From assembly GCA_026770585.1 (NCBI GenBank), contig MU646398.1, positions 770,070 through 801,217 on the forward strand: a DNA stretch of 31,148 nt, given 5' to 3'. The translations under genes and the position numbers were made by a program. This document shows positions 23,810-31,148 of this stretch, in pieces. Source of the stretch: Baffinella frigidus (taxonomy: Eukaryota > Cryptophyceae > Cryptomonadales > Baffinellaceae). The notes beneath the pieces were generated by a model. The model made no database searches. It had not been told where the DNA came from and worked only from the letters and a program-made list of their open reading frames with translations. Every line of letters begins with the position of its first letter. Within the stretch, counting starts at the first letter, position 1.

Positions 23810-26800
23810 GTCTGTCCCAATCCCGAGGAGGACATTTCTTTCCCGAGGCGAGCCGCAAGGCGCGCGCAAGATCTGTCCTGAGGCGGCCTTTCTGTTTCTG
23901 AGGCGGGCCTATCCCGCGCGTTCCTCGTCCAACGCTGAGGGGGTGAGGTCGCCCCGCCCAGCGCCAGGAGCTTTGGAGCGGAGAAGTTGCCGGGTGTGTA
24001 CCGCACACCCAGAATGTCAACTTGAGAAAGAATGTCAACTTGAGAATTCTCGTTGGCCAACCAACGGCGGTCGTGTTGGTTGACACAGTTCTGAGATGTC
24101 TCGTGTGTACGTACAGGTTGTGTTTCTCGAGGCGCGCAGCGAGGTCGAAGGGCGCGGGGGGGGCACTACGACGACCTTGCCATCACCCAAACAAAATTTA
24201 CATAGCAGATATCTGAGAACGTCGAGGGGTTTGCACAGTTCTCTGATATCTCCCATGTACACGCAGGTGGTACTCCTCGAGGCGCGTGGTCAAGTGGAGG
24301 GGAACTGGGGCGGACACTCGTATGTTCCAACGCACAGGGCAAAGCTGAGATGGTTTCTGTCACCATGAACAGGTTGTGCTCGTGCAGGCGCGCAGCGAGG
24401 TGGAAGGGCACTGGGGGGGGGCACTACGACGACCTCGCCACCCTATCACCCTGAGAAACCATCACCCATCAGGGAAAAAAACGTATTGGTGTGCACAGTT
24501 GTGAGATATCTCCTGTGTACCCGCAGGTTGTGCTCCTCGAGCGCAGCGAGGTCGAGGGGTACTGGGGGGGGTCACTACGACGATCTCGCCATCACCTCCC
24601 TTCATGTACCCTATTTACCCTATCAGCCTGAGAAGCGTCGAAAAAACGTTTTTGGTTGGCCGAGTTCTGACATCTCTCGTTTGTATGAACAGGTTAACCA
24701 CGCGCCTCGGGAGCCTGTTCATACTAACCTGTTCATACAAACGAGAGATGTCAGACGCTCCCGAGGCGCGTGCTGAAGTAGAAGGGCACTGGGGGGGACA
24801 CTACGACGATCTCGCCATCACCTCCCGGCGCAAACACTGCTCGCTCCCGCACTACCTGCTCGAGCCTGCGGATGGGGAGGAAGGGGGGGGACGTGCACGG
24901 TGAGAAGACACGCAACCCCTGAAGAATGAGAAGCCTAGCTCTGCCTGAGTTTTGTGCTGGCTCGTCCTACGGTGAGGAGGAAAAGATGGGGAGGAAGGGG
25001 GGGGGACGTGCACGGTGAGGAGACACGGAACCCCCGAAGATTCAGAGAATGAGAACCAGCACCCAGTAAGAGGCAGTGCAGTGTCCAGCGCTGCCTGAGT
25101 TTGAATTATGGCTCGCCCTAAGGCTTCACATTCGCCGTCTGCACTGGGTTTATGCTCTTAAACCGTTTTGAGGGCGAGCCAGAATAAGCTCGGGCAGAGC
25201 TAGAGTGTGGTGTCAGCGTGTCGGCTGAGCTGGTGTCTGCTTTGGTGACGTCAGCGTGTCAGCTGATAACAGCCTCTCACGCCTGAAGCAAGTGCAACAA
25301 CATGGTTGTTTCAAAAAGGCGCCAGACAGTGCCGCCGCTAGACTTTCAAGAACTGAGTCACTCTCGTGAGCGTCTCGTGAGCGTCGGGTGGCGCGGTGTG
25401 CAGGCGGCGGACTTCGGTGGGCACCTGCGGCGGTACTGGCAGCGTGTCAGCTGCTGACAGCTGACAGCTGACAGTGTGACAGCTGACAGTGTGATAGCTG
25501 ACAGGCTCTGACGCGGGTGATGGTGACATACTGCAGGCGGCGGACTTTGTGGGGTACCTGCGGCGGTACGCGGCACGGTTCGCGCTCGACGTCCGGCTTA
25601 ATCAACGCGTCTCCCGCGCGCGGCGCGCTCCTGGCGGCGGGTCTCCTCCTCCTCCTCCGCGTGTTCCTCCTCCGCCTCATCCACTCAATAGCGCATGAGC
25701 TCTATCTTACCCGGATTTCCGGGGATCATTTCAAGCCCCTTGCCCTGTGACTTGCAATTTTTACCAGAATCGTTTTGATGGACACATTATCGAAGGCCCC
25801 GGTGGCTGCTCAGAGGCTCGTCCTCTTCCTCCTCCTCTTCATGCTGATCATCCTTCTTTCCACCCTCCACCACCACCACCACCTTCTTGTCTTCTGCCTC
25901 CTCATCCTCACCATCAGCCTCCTCCCCCCCTCCGCCGCATTCGCATCCGTCGCCTCCTGTTCCTCATCCGCCGCGTTCTCTTCCGCGTCCTCCTCCTCTG
26001 CATTCCTCTCCTCCTCCTCTTCCTCCTCATTCTGCTCGGTACTAGGGTGTCGGCAATCTTCCACGCATAGAAGTGCCTCGCAATTGAGGGCACGCATCGG
26101 CATCAAGTGTCAATCTTCAGTGCGGTGTGTTGACACAGTGCTTCGTGCATCAGGTGGGTGGCGACGACGGAGAGTGGGAGCTCACGTTTTGCTGGTGTGG
26201 TTTCTTCGTCACAATTTCAGCACAGCCATCTTGCGCAGCATCAGTTGGTTTGCAGTAACGAGTGGGCGCAGCAGTTGGGCGGTGATGGCCCACCTGATAG
26301 ACTGAGACAGAGCCAGGCGTCCCCCTCCGGAAGCGACTCAAAGTAGCTTTACAGTAACGAGTGGGTGCATCAGGTGGGTGGTGACGACCGAGAGTGGTGC
26401 GACGCTCCTCGGCCAGCACTTGGTCGTTGCCTCCGGTTCTCCCCACTCCTAGACCCTCAACACTCAACACTCAACACTCAACACTCAACACTGAACCCTT
26501 AACACTAAACACTAAACCCTGATCCCCAAACCCCAAACCCCACACCCCAAACCCTAAACCCCACACCCCAAACCCCAAGCCCCACACCCCACTCCGTGAA
26601 CCCACTCCATCCCCGTTCCTGCTTCTCATCCGTACCCTGAACCCAAAACCCCAAACCCTCGCAGGCAAGCACGCGCGCGCAGTGCGGTCTACGTTGCTGA
26701 CATGCGACGAGCCGCTGCCATGGAACTTTATCCCTCTCTGTCACCTGACAGTACATCTCTCTTTCTCCAGCAGAGGGGTCGTCGGGCTGCCTCTGCTCAC

Positions 26801-29800
26801 CCCCGTCCTTGACTCCTTGTTTGTTGTTAGGGCAGGCAGGCACGCGTGGGCAGTGCGGCCACCCAACGTGATGGCAGCGCTCGCAGGCTCTCGTGACTCG
26901 TGCTATGGGGTGGCAAGCCTCAACACTATCCCCGGATGGGCCCGCCTCAACACTTTCATCCGGGGATAGTGTTGAGGCGGGCCACAAACCCTCAACTGCA
27001 CACCCTCGCAGGCAAGCACGCACGCGCAGTGTGGTTTGCGTTGCCGACACGCGACGAGCCTCTGGCAGCGAACGTCCTCCCTCTCTGTCTCCTGAACATC
27101 TCTCGCGATGGCAGGCAAGCACGCGCGCGCAGTGCGGCCGCCCGACGTGATGGAAGCGCTCGCAGGGTTCCAGGGGGAGGTGCTTCACTCCACGGAAGCT
27201 CGCGGCCTCGCATCGCTCGCCATGCGACGGTGCGCCTCCCCACACACCGGGCTGCGAAGGGATTTTTTGAAGACCCCATACAGACTAATCAATAGGATGT
27301 AAGGTGCGCCTCCCTTCTTTCTCCCTATCTGGAACCGAGTGTACAAAGGCACATGGCGGGAGCACCCTAAACCCTGAACCCGATATCCTAAATCCTGCAC
27401 CAAACCTCCCGACCCTAAAATTCACCTAAACCCTGAACCCTAAACACCCGAGATGCTGGGATTGGTACAATCCCTGCATCACTATGCGACACTGTGGGCG
27501 TCCAAGGGATTTCCTGAATGAGCCATAAAGACTAATCCTTAGGACCCTACGGCAGGCATTACCGTAGGGGCATAGGTGGGTTCCTACGGATAAGGTAACA
27601 GGAAGTGGGGCCGAATTGGGCCGGGAAGCGCTTCGAAGCCTGATGTGTGGCTTCTTCCTCCCAACCCACCACCGTGGAGCCGTTGCTTCAGCTCCTGGAG
27701 TCCTCGCGCTGCCTGCAGATTGGTCGATCTGTGCCCCTCATTGAATACGGTGAGATCAGGACTGTGTACAAACGCTCCAGCACAAAGAGCTGCTGTTAAC
27801 GGAGGTAGAGCTAGGCGCCAGAACGCACGCTCAGATGACTGACCGCCGTTTCTTCTCGCAGAGTGGTGGTTGTAGGCCTCGTCAATTGCCCGTATTCCGA
27901 CCTTGAGAATAATCTCGTATATTGTGCATGAACATCGTATATTGCGTTGGCAGAGTGGTGATCGTAGGGCTCGGCAACTCCGGGGCAGACATCGCCATGG
28001 CCCTCCTGGAACGCGGCGCTTCGTCTGTCACTCTCGCGGTACTCTTGCCATGCGTCGCGCTAATGACTTTTGGCCTGGACACTCACAACTTTGGTGTCGA
28101 GGGATAACTTAGGCGTTGAGGGATAACGTTGGTGTTGCGGGACGGAACAGGCCGCGCCGCCTCAGAACAGACGCTCAAGGGGTTGGCGGATTTAGGGTTT
28201 AGGTATGTGGGTATAGGGTGTGCGACGAGATTGCTCCCCAGGGCTGGTGGTAACTCCTCTGCAGCGAACCTCTGAAACTCGAAACCAGGCGCCTCACGCA
28301 GAAGGCTACAGGAAATATCTTGCCCGGATATCAGGGCAAGTCACGTGACCGTTCCCGTACAAATCGAAGAAAAGGGTCCAATTCCGGTTCACACGTGTTC
28401 CCTGTAGGTTGAGCGGATCGGGTCGGATGCGGGTTGCTACGGGTACGCTTGAATGCGTGGCATGTTAGATTGGTTGGTGCTATCTTGGCATACAACCCAT
28501 GCCGAACAAATCATCTAATAATCCAAGCCGAAGATAGCATGAAATAATCGAGCAAATCCCGCAACCAGGTCCGGAAGATGCCTCCCATTGTCCGCCGCCA
28601 GTGGTGTGCGCCCCTCTTACCCCTCAGCTCTTAACCCTAAACCCTAAACCCTAAACACCGTAAACCCCCTAAACCCTAAACCCTAAACCCTAAACCCTAA
28701 ACCCTAAACCCCTAAAACATGAACCATAAACCCCTTCACTCTGAACCCCCAACCCCCAGCCCTCAACTCTAAACCCTAACCCACCCCCCTAACCCACCAC
28801 CACAAGCGCCCTCCTCCCCACTTCCTCTCCCCACCACGAGGTCCTAATACGTGACTCCCGAGGAGCACGGATGGTTTAGGGCGTTGGCCCTCGGACTCCC
28901 TGATAGGGAGATCCTATATACGTGACTCTTATGCGCACCGCCACCTCACCACCACCACCCGCGCTCATCGCGGCCGTGTTTGACAATTTTATTCAAGCCC
29001 GCTTTTCCCAACGGTGCAGGGGCCCGGTGGGCGTGGAGTGGGTCTCGCGATGCTGCCTCCAGCACCTCCCCGCCGCGCTCGCGGACACAGCAGTCAACTT
29101 ATGCATCGCCCTCCACTTTGGACCCAACTGGTGGCGCGCCGCCGGTTTGTCCTACGCCCTGAACCCTGAACCCTAAATCCTAAATCCTAGACCCTAAACA
29201 CTAGACCCTAAACCGTCAACGCTGAACCCTAAACCATAAACCCTAAACCCTAAACCCAAAACCCAAACCTCACAAAAAAACAAAAACAAAGCCCCAAAAC
29301 CCAGAGCCCAAAGCAGGTAATCGACAAGTGGGCGGGGCGCACGGGCGGGGGGGGCTTGGTGGATGCGATCAAGCAGCAGCGCCTCCATCTTGTGGGGCCG
29401 CTCGCCGCGGCCAGACCCGATGCTGTGCTTGCAAAGGTATGTATCCCTCAAGTGGAAAAAATGAGGTTGTAGGCTCCTACGTATATCCTACGGTACGGTT
29501 CATGCGCCTACTCGTCACTTGAGGGGTGTGTGCCCTCCTCGTGTGTGTGTGTGCCCTCGTCCCACCTGCACGCGAGTGCGATGTCAAGCCTCCTAGTGCT
29601 GCCTGGGTTGTGTTCTGGCTCGTCGTGTGATTGTAAGGGTGCGCCTCCCCCCAAGCGCACGCGCTCCTCCCTAGGTTTCTCGACCGCTCCGACATGCATG
29701 CGCCCTAAAGCACTCAGCCGGTGGTTCTCTGCTAAGTGAAGAGACGTGAGTCGCGCCCCCACCTTGTGGGGCCGCTCACCGCGGCAAGACCTGACGCGGT

Positions 29801-30454
29801 GCTGTCTAAGGTATGTCTCCCTCAAGTGGAAAAATTGACCCTAACGAGGTCCTAGGCTTCTACAGATGTCCTACGGTACGGCACACACCGTACCGTAGGA
29901 CATCCGTAGAAGCCTAGACACACACCCCTTACGGGGCGAGTAGGTACGGTTCATGCGCCTACTCGCCCCGTAAGGGGTGTGTGTCCGCCTCGCGTGTGTG
30001 TCCGCCTCGCGCATGAACCGTACCTACTCGCCCCGTAAGGGGTGTGTGTCTAGGCTTCTACGGATGTCCTACGGTACGGTGCCTACTCGCCCCGTAAGGG
30101 GTGTGTGTCCGCCTCGCGTGTGTGTGTCCTCGTCCCCTCAGCACGCGGGTGCGATGCCAGGCCTCTCAAAATAGGTGTGCATCATTAATACAAATGATGT
30201 TACTTGTTGGACATATACTGACCTGGGTTGACTGCCGCGGCTTCGATGCCTGGCCTCTGATTGACGAGCCAAGGCCGTTCAGACGCACTGGCTGTTGCAC
30301 CGTGGTGGGGCACTGCAGGGTTTCGGGTCCAGGGTCCAGAGTTCAGGGTATATGCTGACAGGTGATGAGCCTCTGCAGGTCGGGGGAGGGGGGGGGGACA
30401 CACTCCGGGAGGTGCCCTGCGACGTGGTCATCCTCGCTACTGGGTACCAGCCAC
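23738..30454 (+). CDS. Flavin-containing monooxygenase domain (FMO/YUCCA-like), about ten exons, 3' end outside
   Basis: Class B flavin monooxygenases use FAD and NADPH to add one oxygen atom to N, S or carbonyl groups. Exons: 23738-23809, 24267 region (five competing copies to 24901), 25537-25608, 26154-26194, 27115-27229, 27954-28038, 28569-28603, 29020-29144, 29317-29436, 30379-30454. Motifs in order: VVIIGAGAAGLATAASL (FAD site GxGxxG), VVLLE-x-R-x-VEG-x-WGG, DFVGYLRRYAARF, FQGEVLHS (F-x-G-x3-H signature), VVIVGLGNSGADIA (NADPH site GxGxxG), SVTLAVRKMPPIVRR, VILATGYQP. Phases fit at 27229/27954, 28038/28569 and 28603/29020; several other junctions are unresolved because exons are multiplied. 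It follows the WAX2 linker exon in phase, so it is probably the C-terminal half of a fusion protein. Confidence 0.83.
23960..24027 (-). mobile_element. Partial reversed inverted-repeat element
   Basis: gagaagttgccgggtgtgtacc, cccagaatgtcaacttgag: interior of the GCTCTGCCTCACTC family in reverse. agaatgtcaacttgag is repeated twice at 24009-24042. Confidence 0.6.
24267..24322 (+). CDS. FMO exon: end of first Rossmann unit (copy 2 of 5)
   Basis: Acceptor acgcag, phase 0: VVLLEARGQVEGNWGGH, matching the V-L-E-R-x-x-x-x-G-G-x-W segment. Copies 24117, 24373 and 24527 also have intact acceptors but shift frame in the G-run. Which copy is used cannot be told from sequence. Confidence 0.6.
24668..24769. 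repeat. Interleaved inverted repeats
   Basis: 29-bp perfect arms 24668-24696 and 24725-24753, and 13-bp arms 24702-24714 and 24757-24769 (gcgcctcgggagc). The order A-B-A'-B' means the two pairs interlock rather than nest. It breaks the start of exon copy 5. Confidence 0.88.
24757..24901 (+). CDS. FMO exon: longest copy (copy 5), continues to LPHYLLEP
   Basis: Only this copy stays in frame beyond the G-run: EARAEVEGHWGGHYDDLAI then TSRRKHCSLPHYLLEPADG. That region (L-x-x-x-x-R-x-x-x-S-L-P) is expected in FMOs. Its 5' end is rearranged by an inverted repeat, so its acceptor is unclear. Confidence 0.6.
24902..25086. repeat. Direct repeat of exon end and flank
   Basis: gatggggaggaaggggggg...acgtgcacggtgag occurs at 24871-24905 and 24984-25020, followed both times by agacacg-aaccccgaag. 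The second copy restarts after an element end (cctagctctgcctgag) at 24931. Confidence 0.8.
25087..25204. mobile_element. Hairpin element with AGTGT flanks
   Basis: Long imperfect terminal inverted repeats: cagcgctgcctgagtttg...ggctcgcccta and ttgagggcgagcc...gggcagagctag, about 35 bp each. AGTGT on both sides may be a 5-bp target duplication. Related to the GCTCTGCCTCACTC family at its tips. Confidence 0.7.
25435..25505. repeat. cagctgacagtgtga tandem repeat
   Basis: Short tandem units around a PvuII-type palindrome cagctg between the two copies of the DFVGYLRRY exon. Confidence 0.8.
25537..25608 (+). CDS. FMO exon: DFVGYLRRYAARF
   Basis: Acceptor ctgcag, donor gtctcc, 24 codons in phase 0: AADFVGYLRRYAARF, ALDVRLNQR, the FMO E-F-x-x-Y-L-x-x-Y-A-x-x-F motif. 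A shorter copy (AADFGGHLRRYWQ) with acceptor is at 25404-25442. Confidence 0.83.
25609..26153. other. Intron, CCTC/TCC-rich
   Basis: Pyrimidine triplet-rich sequence on the sense strand from 25640 to 26040. Its Leu/Ser-rich long frames have no exon support. A word, tgttgacacagtgcttcgtgcatcag, leads into exon 26154. Confidence 0.5.
26154..26194 (+). CDS. FMO exon: GDDGEWELTF
   Basis: Acceptor catcag, donor gtgtgg: VGGDDGEWELTFC. A short strand with Trp that fits the D-G-x-W-x-V stretch of FMOs. Another copy is at 26372-26410 (catcaggtgggtggtgacga). The exon that should follow, coding the first V-V-A-T-G, was not found. Confidence 0.6.
26446..26662. repeat. Telomere-like block (aacactc to ccccaaa)
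   Basis: Starts as aacactcaacactc units and passes into ccccaaaccccac. Confidence 0.88.
26664..27114 (+). repeat. Nested tandem copies of the GKHARAV exon
   Basis: Copies begin after cag at 26671, 26837 and 27017, before the full exon at 27115. Copies 1 and 3 share a longer extension (cgttgc-gacacgcgacgagcc), and copies 2 and 4 share cgacgtgatgg-agcgctcgcagg, so a two-copy unit of about 300 bp was duplicated again. Confidence 0.8.
26918..26977. repeat. Perfect 21-bp inverted repeat
   Basis: cctcaacactatccccggat-g at 26918-26938 and its exact reverse complement at 26957-26977, loop 18 bp containing another cgcctcaacac. Confidence 0.92.
27115..27229 (+). CDS. FMO exon: FQGEVLHS signature
   Basis: Acceptor gatggcag, donor gtgcgc, phase 2 on exit. 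KHARAVRPPDVMEALAG, FQGEVLHSTE, ARGLASLAMR. The F-x-G-x3-H-S motif is the FMO family signature. Earlier partial copies at 26671, 26837 and 27017 lack it. Confidence 0.83.
27230..27953. other. Intron with exon-flank copies
   Basis: A segment around gggatttt-tgaag...agactaat is at 27258-27296 and again at 27509-27540. Telomere-like block 27363-27446. ctacggcaggcattaccgtag (27547-27567) is a small hairpin. A frame at 27669-27751 (EPLLQLLESSRCLQ) looks coding-like but has no acceptor. Confidence 0.5.
27954..28038 (+). CDS. FMO exon: NADPH-binding GxGxxG
   Basis: Acceptor ttggcag, donor gtactc; completes an Arg codon then VVIVGLGNSGADIAMALL, ERGASSVTLA. Second Rossmann motif of FMOs. Decayed copy with acceptor at 27863-27897. 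Confidence 0.9.
28039..28568. other. Intron, nothing recognised
   Basis: Contains gttgagggataac twice (28096-28134) and a phrase aaaagggtccaattccggtt (28371) that also occurs near 3410-3430 in the OGT-like gene. Confidence 0.45.
28569..28603 (+). CDS. FMO exon: VRKMPPIVRRQ
   Basis: 35-bp exon, acceptor aaccag, donor gtgtgc. Continues SVTLA into VRKMPPIVRRQ, the V-R-x-x-P-x-I-x-P-R segment. Phase 2 on exit. Confidence 0.8.
28627..28800. repeat. Perfect CCCTAAA array
   Basis: Seven uninterrupted ccctaaa units at about 28670-28712 flanked by degenerate ones. Confidence 0.92.
29020..29144 (+). CDS. FMO exon: GPVGVEWVSRCCLQHLP
   Basis: Acceptor ggtgcag in matching phase. GPVGVEWVSRCCLQHLPAAL, then ADTAVNLCIAL and FGPNWWRAA. 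Donor gtttgt is in phase 1, which does not fit the next exon, so the end is provisional. Confidence 0.65.
29156..29275. repeat. Telomere-like block
   Basis: ccctaaa/ccctgaa variants, then A-rich acaaaaacaaa before the acceptor at 29316. Confidence 0.88.
29317..29436 (+). CDS. FMO exon: GLVDAIKQQRLHLVGPL
   Basis: Acceptor aagcag, donor gtatgt, 40 codons in phase 0. VIDKWAGRTGGGGLVDAIK then QQRLHLVGPLAAARPDAVL, the region where FMOs read G-x-x-x-A-I-x-x-G-x-I-x-V-x-P. A copy of the last 52 bases with its donor is at 29760-29811. Confidence 0.7.
29440..29527. mobile_element. CCCTCAAGTG element directly behind a donor
   Basis: Left end ccctcaagtgga starts eight bases inside the intron after exon 29317-29436; right end cacttgaggggtgtgtg. 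Interior cctacggtacggttcatgcg. About 85 bp. Confidence 0.68.
29760..30130. repeat. Exon copy followed by a nested palindromic complex
   Basis: 29760-29811 copies the end and donor of exon 29317; a CCCTCAAGTG left end follows as before (29819). Then 29852-29880/29889-29917 form 29-bp arms (one mismatch), 29920-29957/30009-30046 form further arms of about 37 bp, and cctactcgccccgtaagggg occurs three times. Confidence 0.85.
30379..30454 (+). CDS. FMO exon: VILATGYQP
   Basis: Acceptor ctgcag, donor gtaccg or gtaacg. VGGGGGDTLREVPCDVVIL then ATGYQP, the C-terminal ATGY motif of FMOs. Followed by an array of at least six decayed copies. The rest of the protein lies beyond the window. Confidence 0.85.
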
Positions 30455-30547
30455 GTACCGTAACGCGTGTTTGCTGAGCTTGAATAACCCTCTAGGCGCG
30501 AATAACCCTCTACCGGTGGTCACCACCACTCCTCAAAAGCCAACTAG

Positions 30548-31080
30548 TTGACTTACGTGGTGATTCTCACAACTGGATACAAGCCAAGCCTGCCCCTGAC
30601 ACCACCCCGCAAAAGTTGCGAGGATCTTCACGTAAGTCAACTAGTTGACTTACGTGGTCATTCTCGCTACTGGGCACCATCCACGCCCACCACCACCACC
30701 ACCCCACAAAAGTCAACTCCGCCCCGCAGGAGTCAACTAGTTGACTTACGTGGTGATTCTTGCGACTGGGTACCAACACGCCCACCACCACCACCACCAC
30801 CACCCCTCAAAAGTTGCGAGGATCTCCACGTAAGTCAACTCGTTTACTCAGGTGGTGGTTATCGATACTGGTTACCAGAACCGCCCACCACCACCACCAC
30901 CCCGCAAAAGTCAACTCCGTCCCGCAAAAGTCAACTGAGCAGTCAACTAGTTGACTTACCTGGCGATCCTCGCAACTGGGTGTCAGCCAAGCCCGTCCCT
31001 GAAGTCACCCCTCAAAAGTTGCGAGGATCCCACGTAAGTTGACTTCTTGACTTACGTGGTCATCCTCGCTACTGGGCACC
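30548..31080. repeat. Array of hairpins built from the VILATGY exon
   Basis: gacttacgtggtnattctcg-nactgg recurs at 30550, 30646, 30741, 30848 (diverged), 30952 and 31049; its inverted copy aagttgcgaggatc...cacgtaagtc ends units near 30637, 30837 and 31037. A 28-bp perfect palindrome around ctag is at 30629-30656. ccaccaccac simple repeats lie inside units. Confidence 0.87.
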
Positions 31081-31116
31081 AGCCACGCCCGCCCCTGATA
31101 TCACTCCTCCCAAGTC

Positions 31117-31148
31117 CTAGCCATGGCCCTGCCTCACTCGGGTTGGCT
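31117..31148 (+). mobile_element. Left end of another GCTCTGCCTCACTC element
   Basis: cctagccatggccctgcctcactcgggttgg at the window edge resembles the left ends at 10726 and 21686. Confidence 0.55.

Larger units (their letters stand above)
24080..24769 (+). repeat. Five tandem copies of intron end plus FMO exon
   Basis: Copies begin after cag at 24117, 24267, 24373, 24527 and near 24757 (spacing 106-166+). Most carry the same upstream words cacagttctgagat...tctc-tgtgtac, so the unit includes the 3' end of the intron. Copies 1, 3 and 4 differ in the length of the G-run, changing the frame. Confidence 0.85.

Noticed and set aside
27645-27842. Coding-looking frame EPLLQLLESSRCLQ with donor gtgaga
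   Set aside because: No acceptor, and exons 27229 and 27954 already join in phase with the expected FMO sequence; left as an unexplained segment.
1-31148. tRNA, rRNA, bacterial operons or a bacterial contaminant
   Set aside because: No tRNA or rRNA signature seen; split genes with GT-AG introns exclude a bacterial source.

Overview
Eukaryotic nuclear DNA, probably from a green alga. The exons are short, GC-rich at third positions, and flanked by GT-AG introns. The introns are full of degenerate plant-type telomere-like heptamers (CCCTAAA and variants), CT microsatellites and small inverted-repeat elements. No ORF longer than about 250 codons is a real gene by itself; genes had to be rebuilt from phase-compatible exons. 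A prasinophyte such as Cymbomonas would fit this intron style, but that name is an impression and not a result.

Layout. (1) 458-4051, plus strand: the C-terminal half of a GT41 O-GlcNAc-transferase-like protein, with its 5' part outside the window. (2) 4599-7267, minus strand: a complete six-exon gene for a 154-residue protein made of a short basic leader and a CaMKII association (hub) domain; the phases fit exactly (465 bp). It converges with gene 1. (3) 8009-15928, plus strand: a signal-peptide exon followed by at least ten phase-consistent exons of a multi-pass membrane protein I do not recognise. (4) 16765 to the right edge, plus strand: exons for the C-terminal half of a CER1/WAX2-type (very-long-chain alkane/wax) protein, then an 81-codon linker exon, then a flavin-dependent monooxygenase (FMO) with both Rossmann motifs, the F-x-G-x(3)-H-S motif and the ATGY motif. 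The linker joins the FMO in phase 0 with no stop, so this looks like a WAX2-FMO fusion. I could not find the His-box fatty-acid hydroxylase domain that normally precedes WAX2. Instead the membrane exons of gene 3 end in phase 0 before the first WAX2 exon, so genes 3 and 4 may be one unit.

The most unusual property runs through the whole window: nearly every exon is accompanied by one to six decayed tandem copies of itself, usually including the splice site. Many copies are separated by short elements with terminal inverted repeats whose left end starts a few bases inside the 5' splice site. This resembles introner-type intron gain or growth, in which an element and a duplicated exon end create competing splice sites. 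Telomere-like C-rich blocks usually lie on the sense strand directly before the 3' splice site and probably serve as the pyrimidine tract.

All assignments come from reading motifs and splice phases by eye; no search or transcript data were available.
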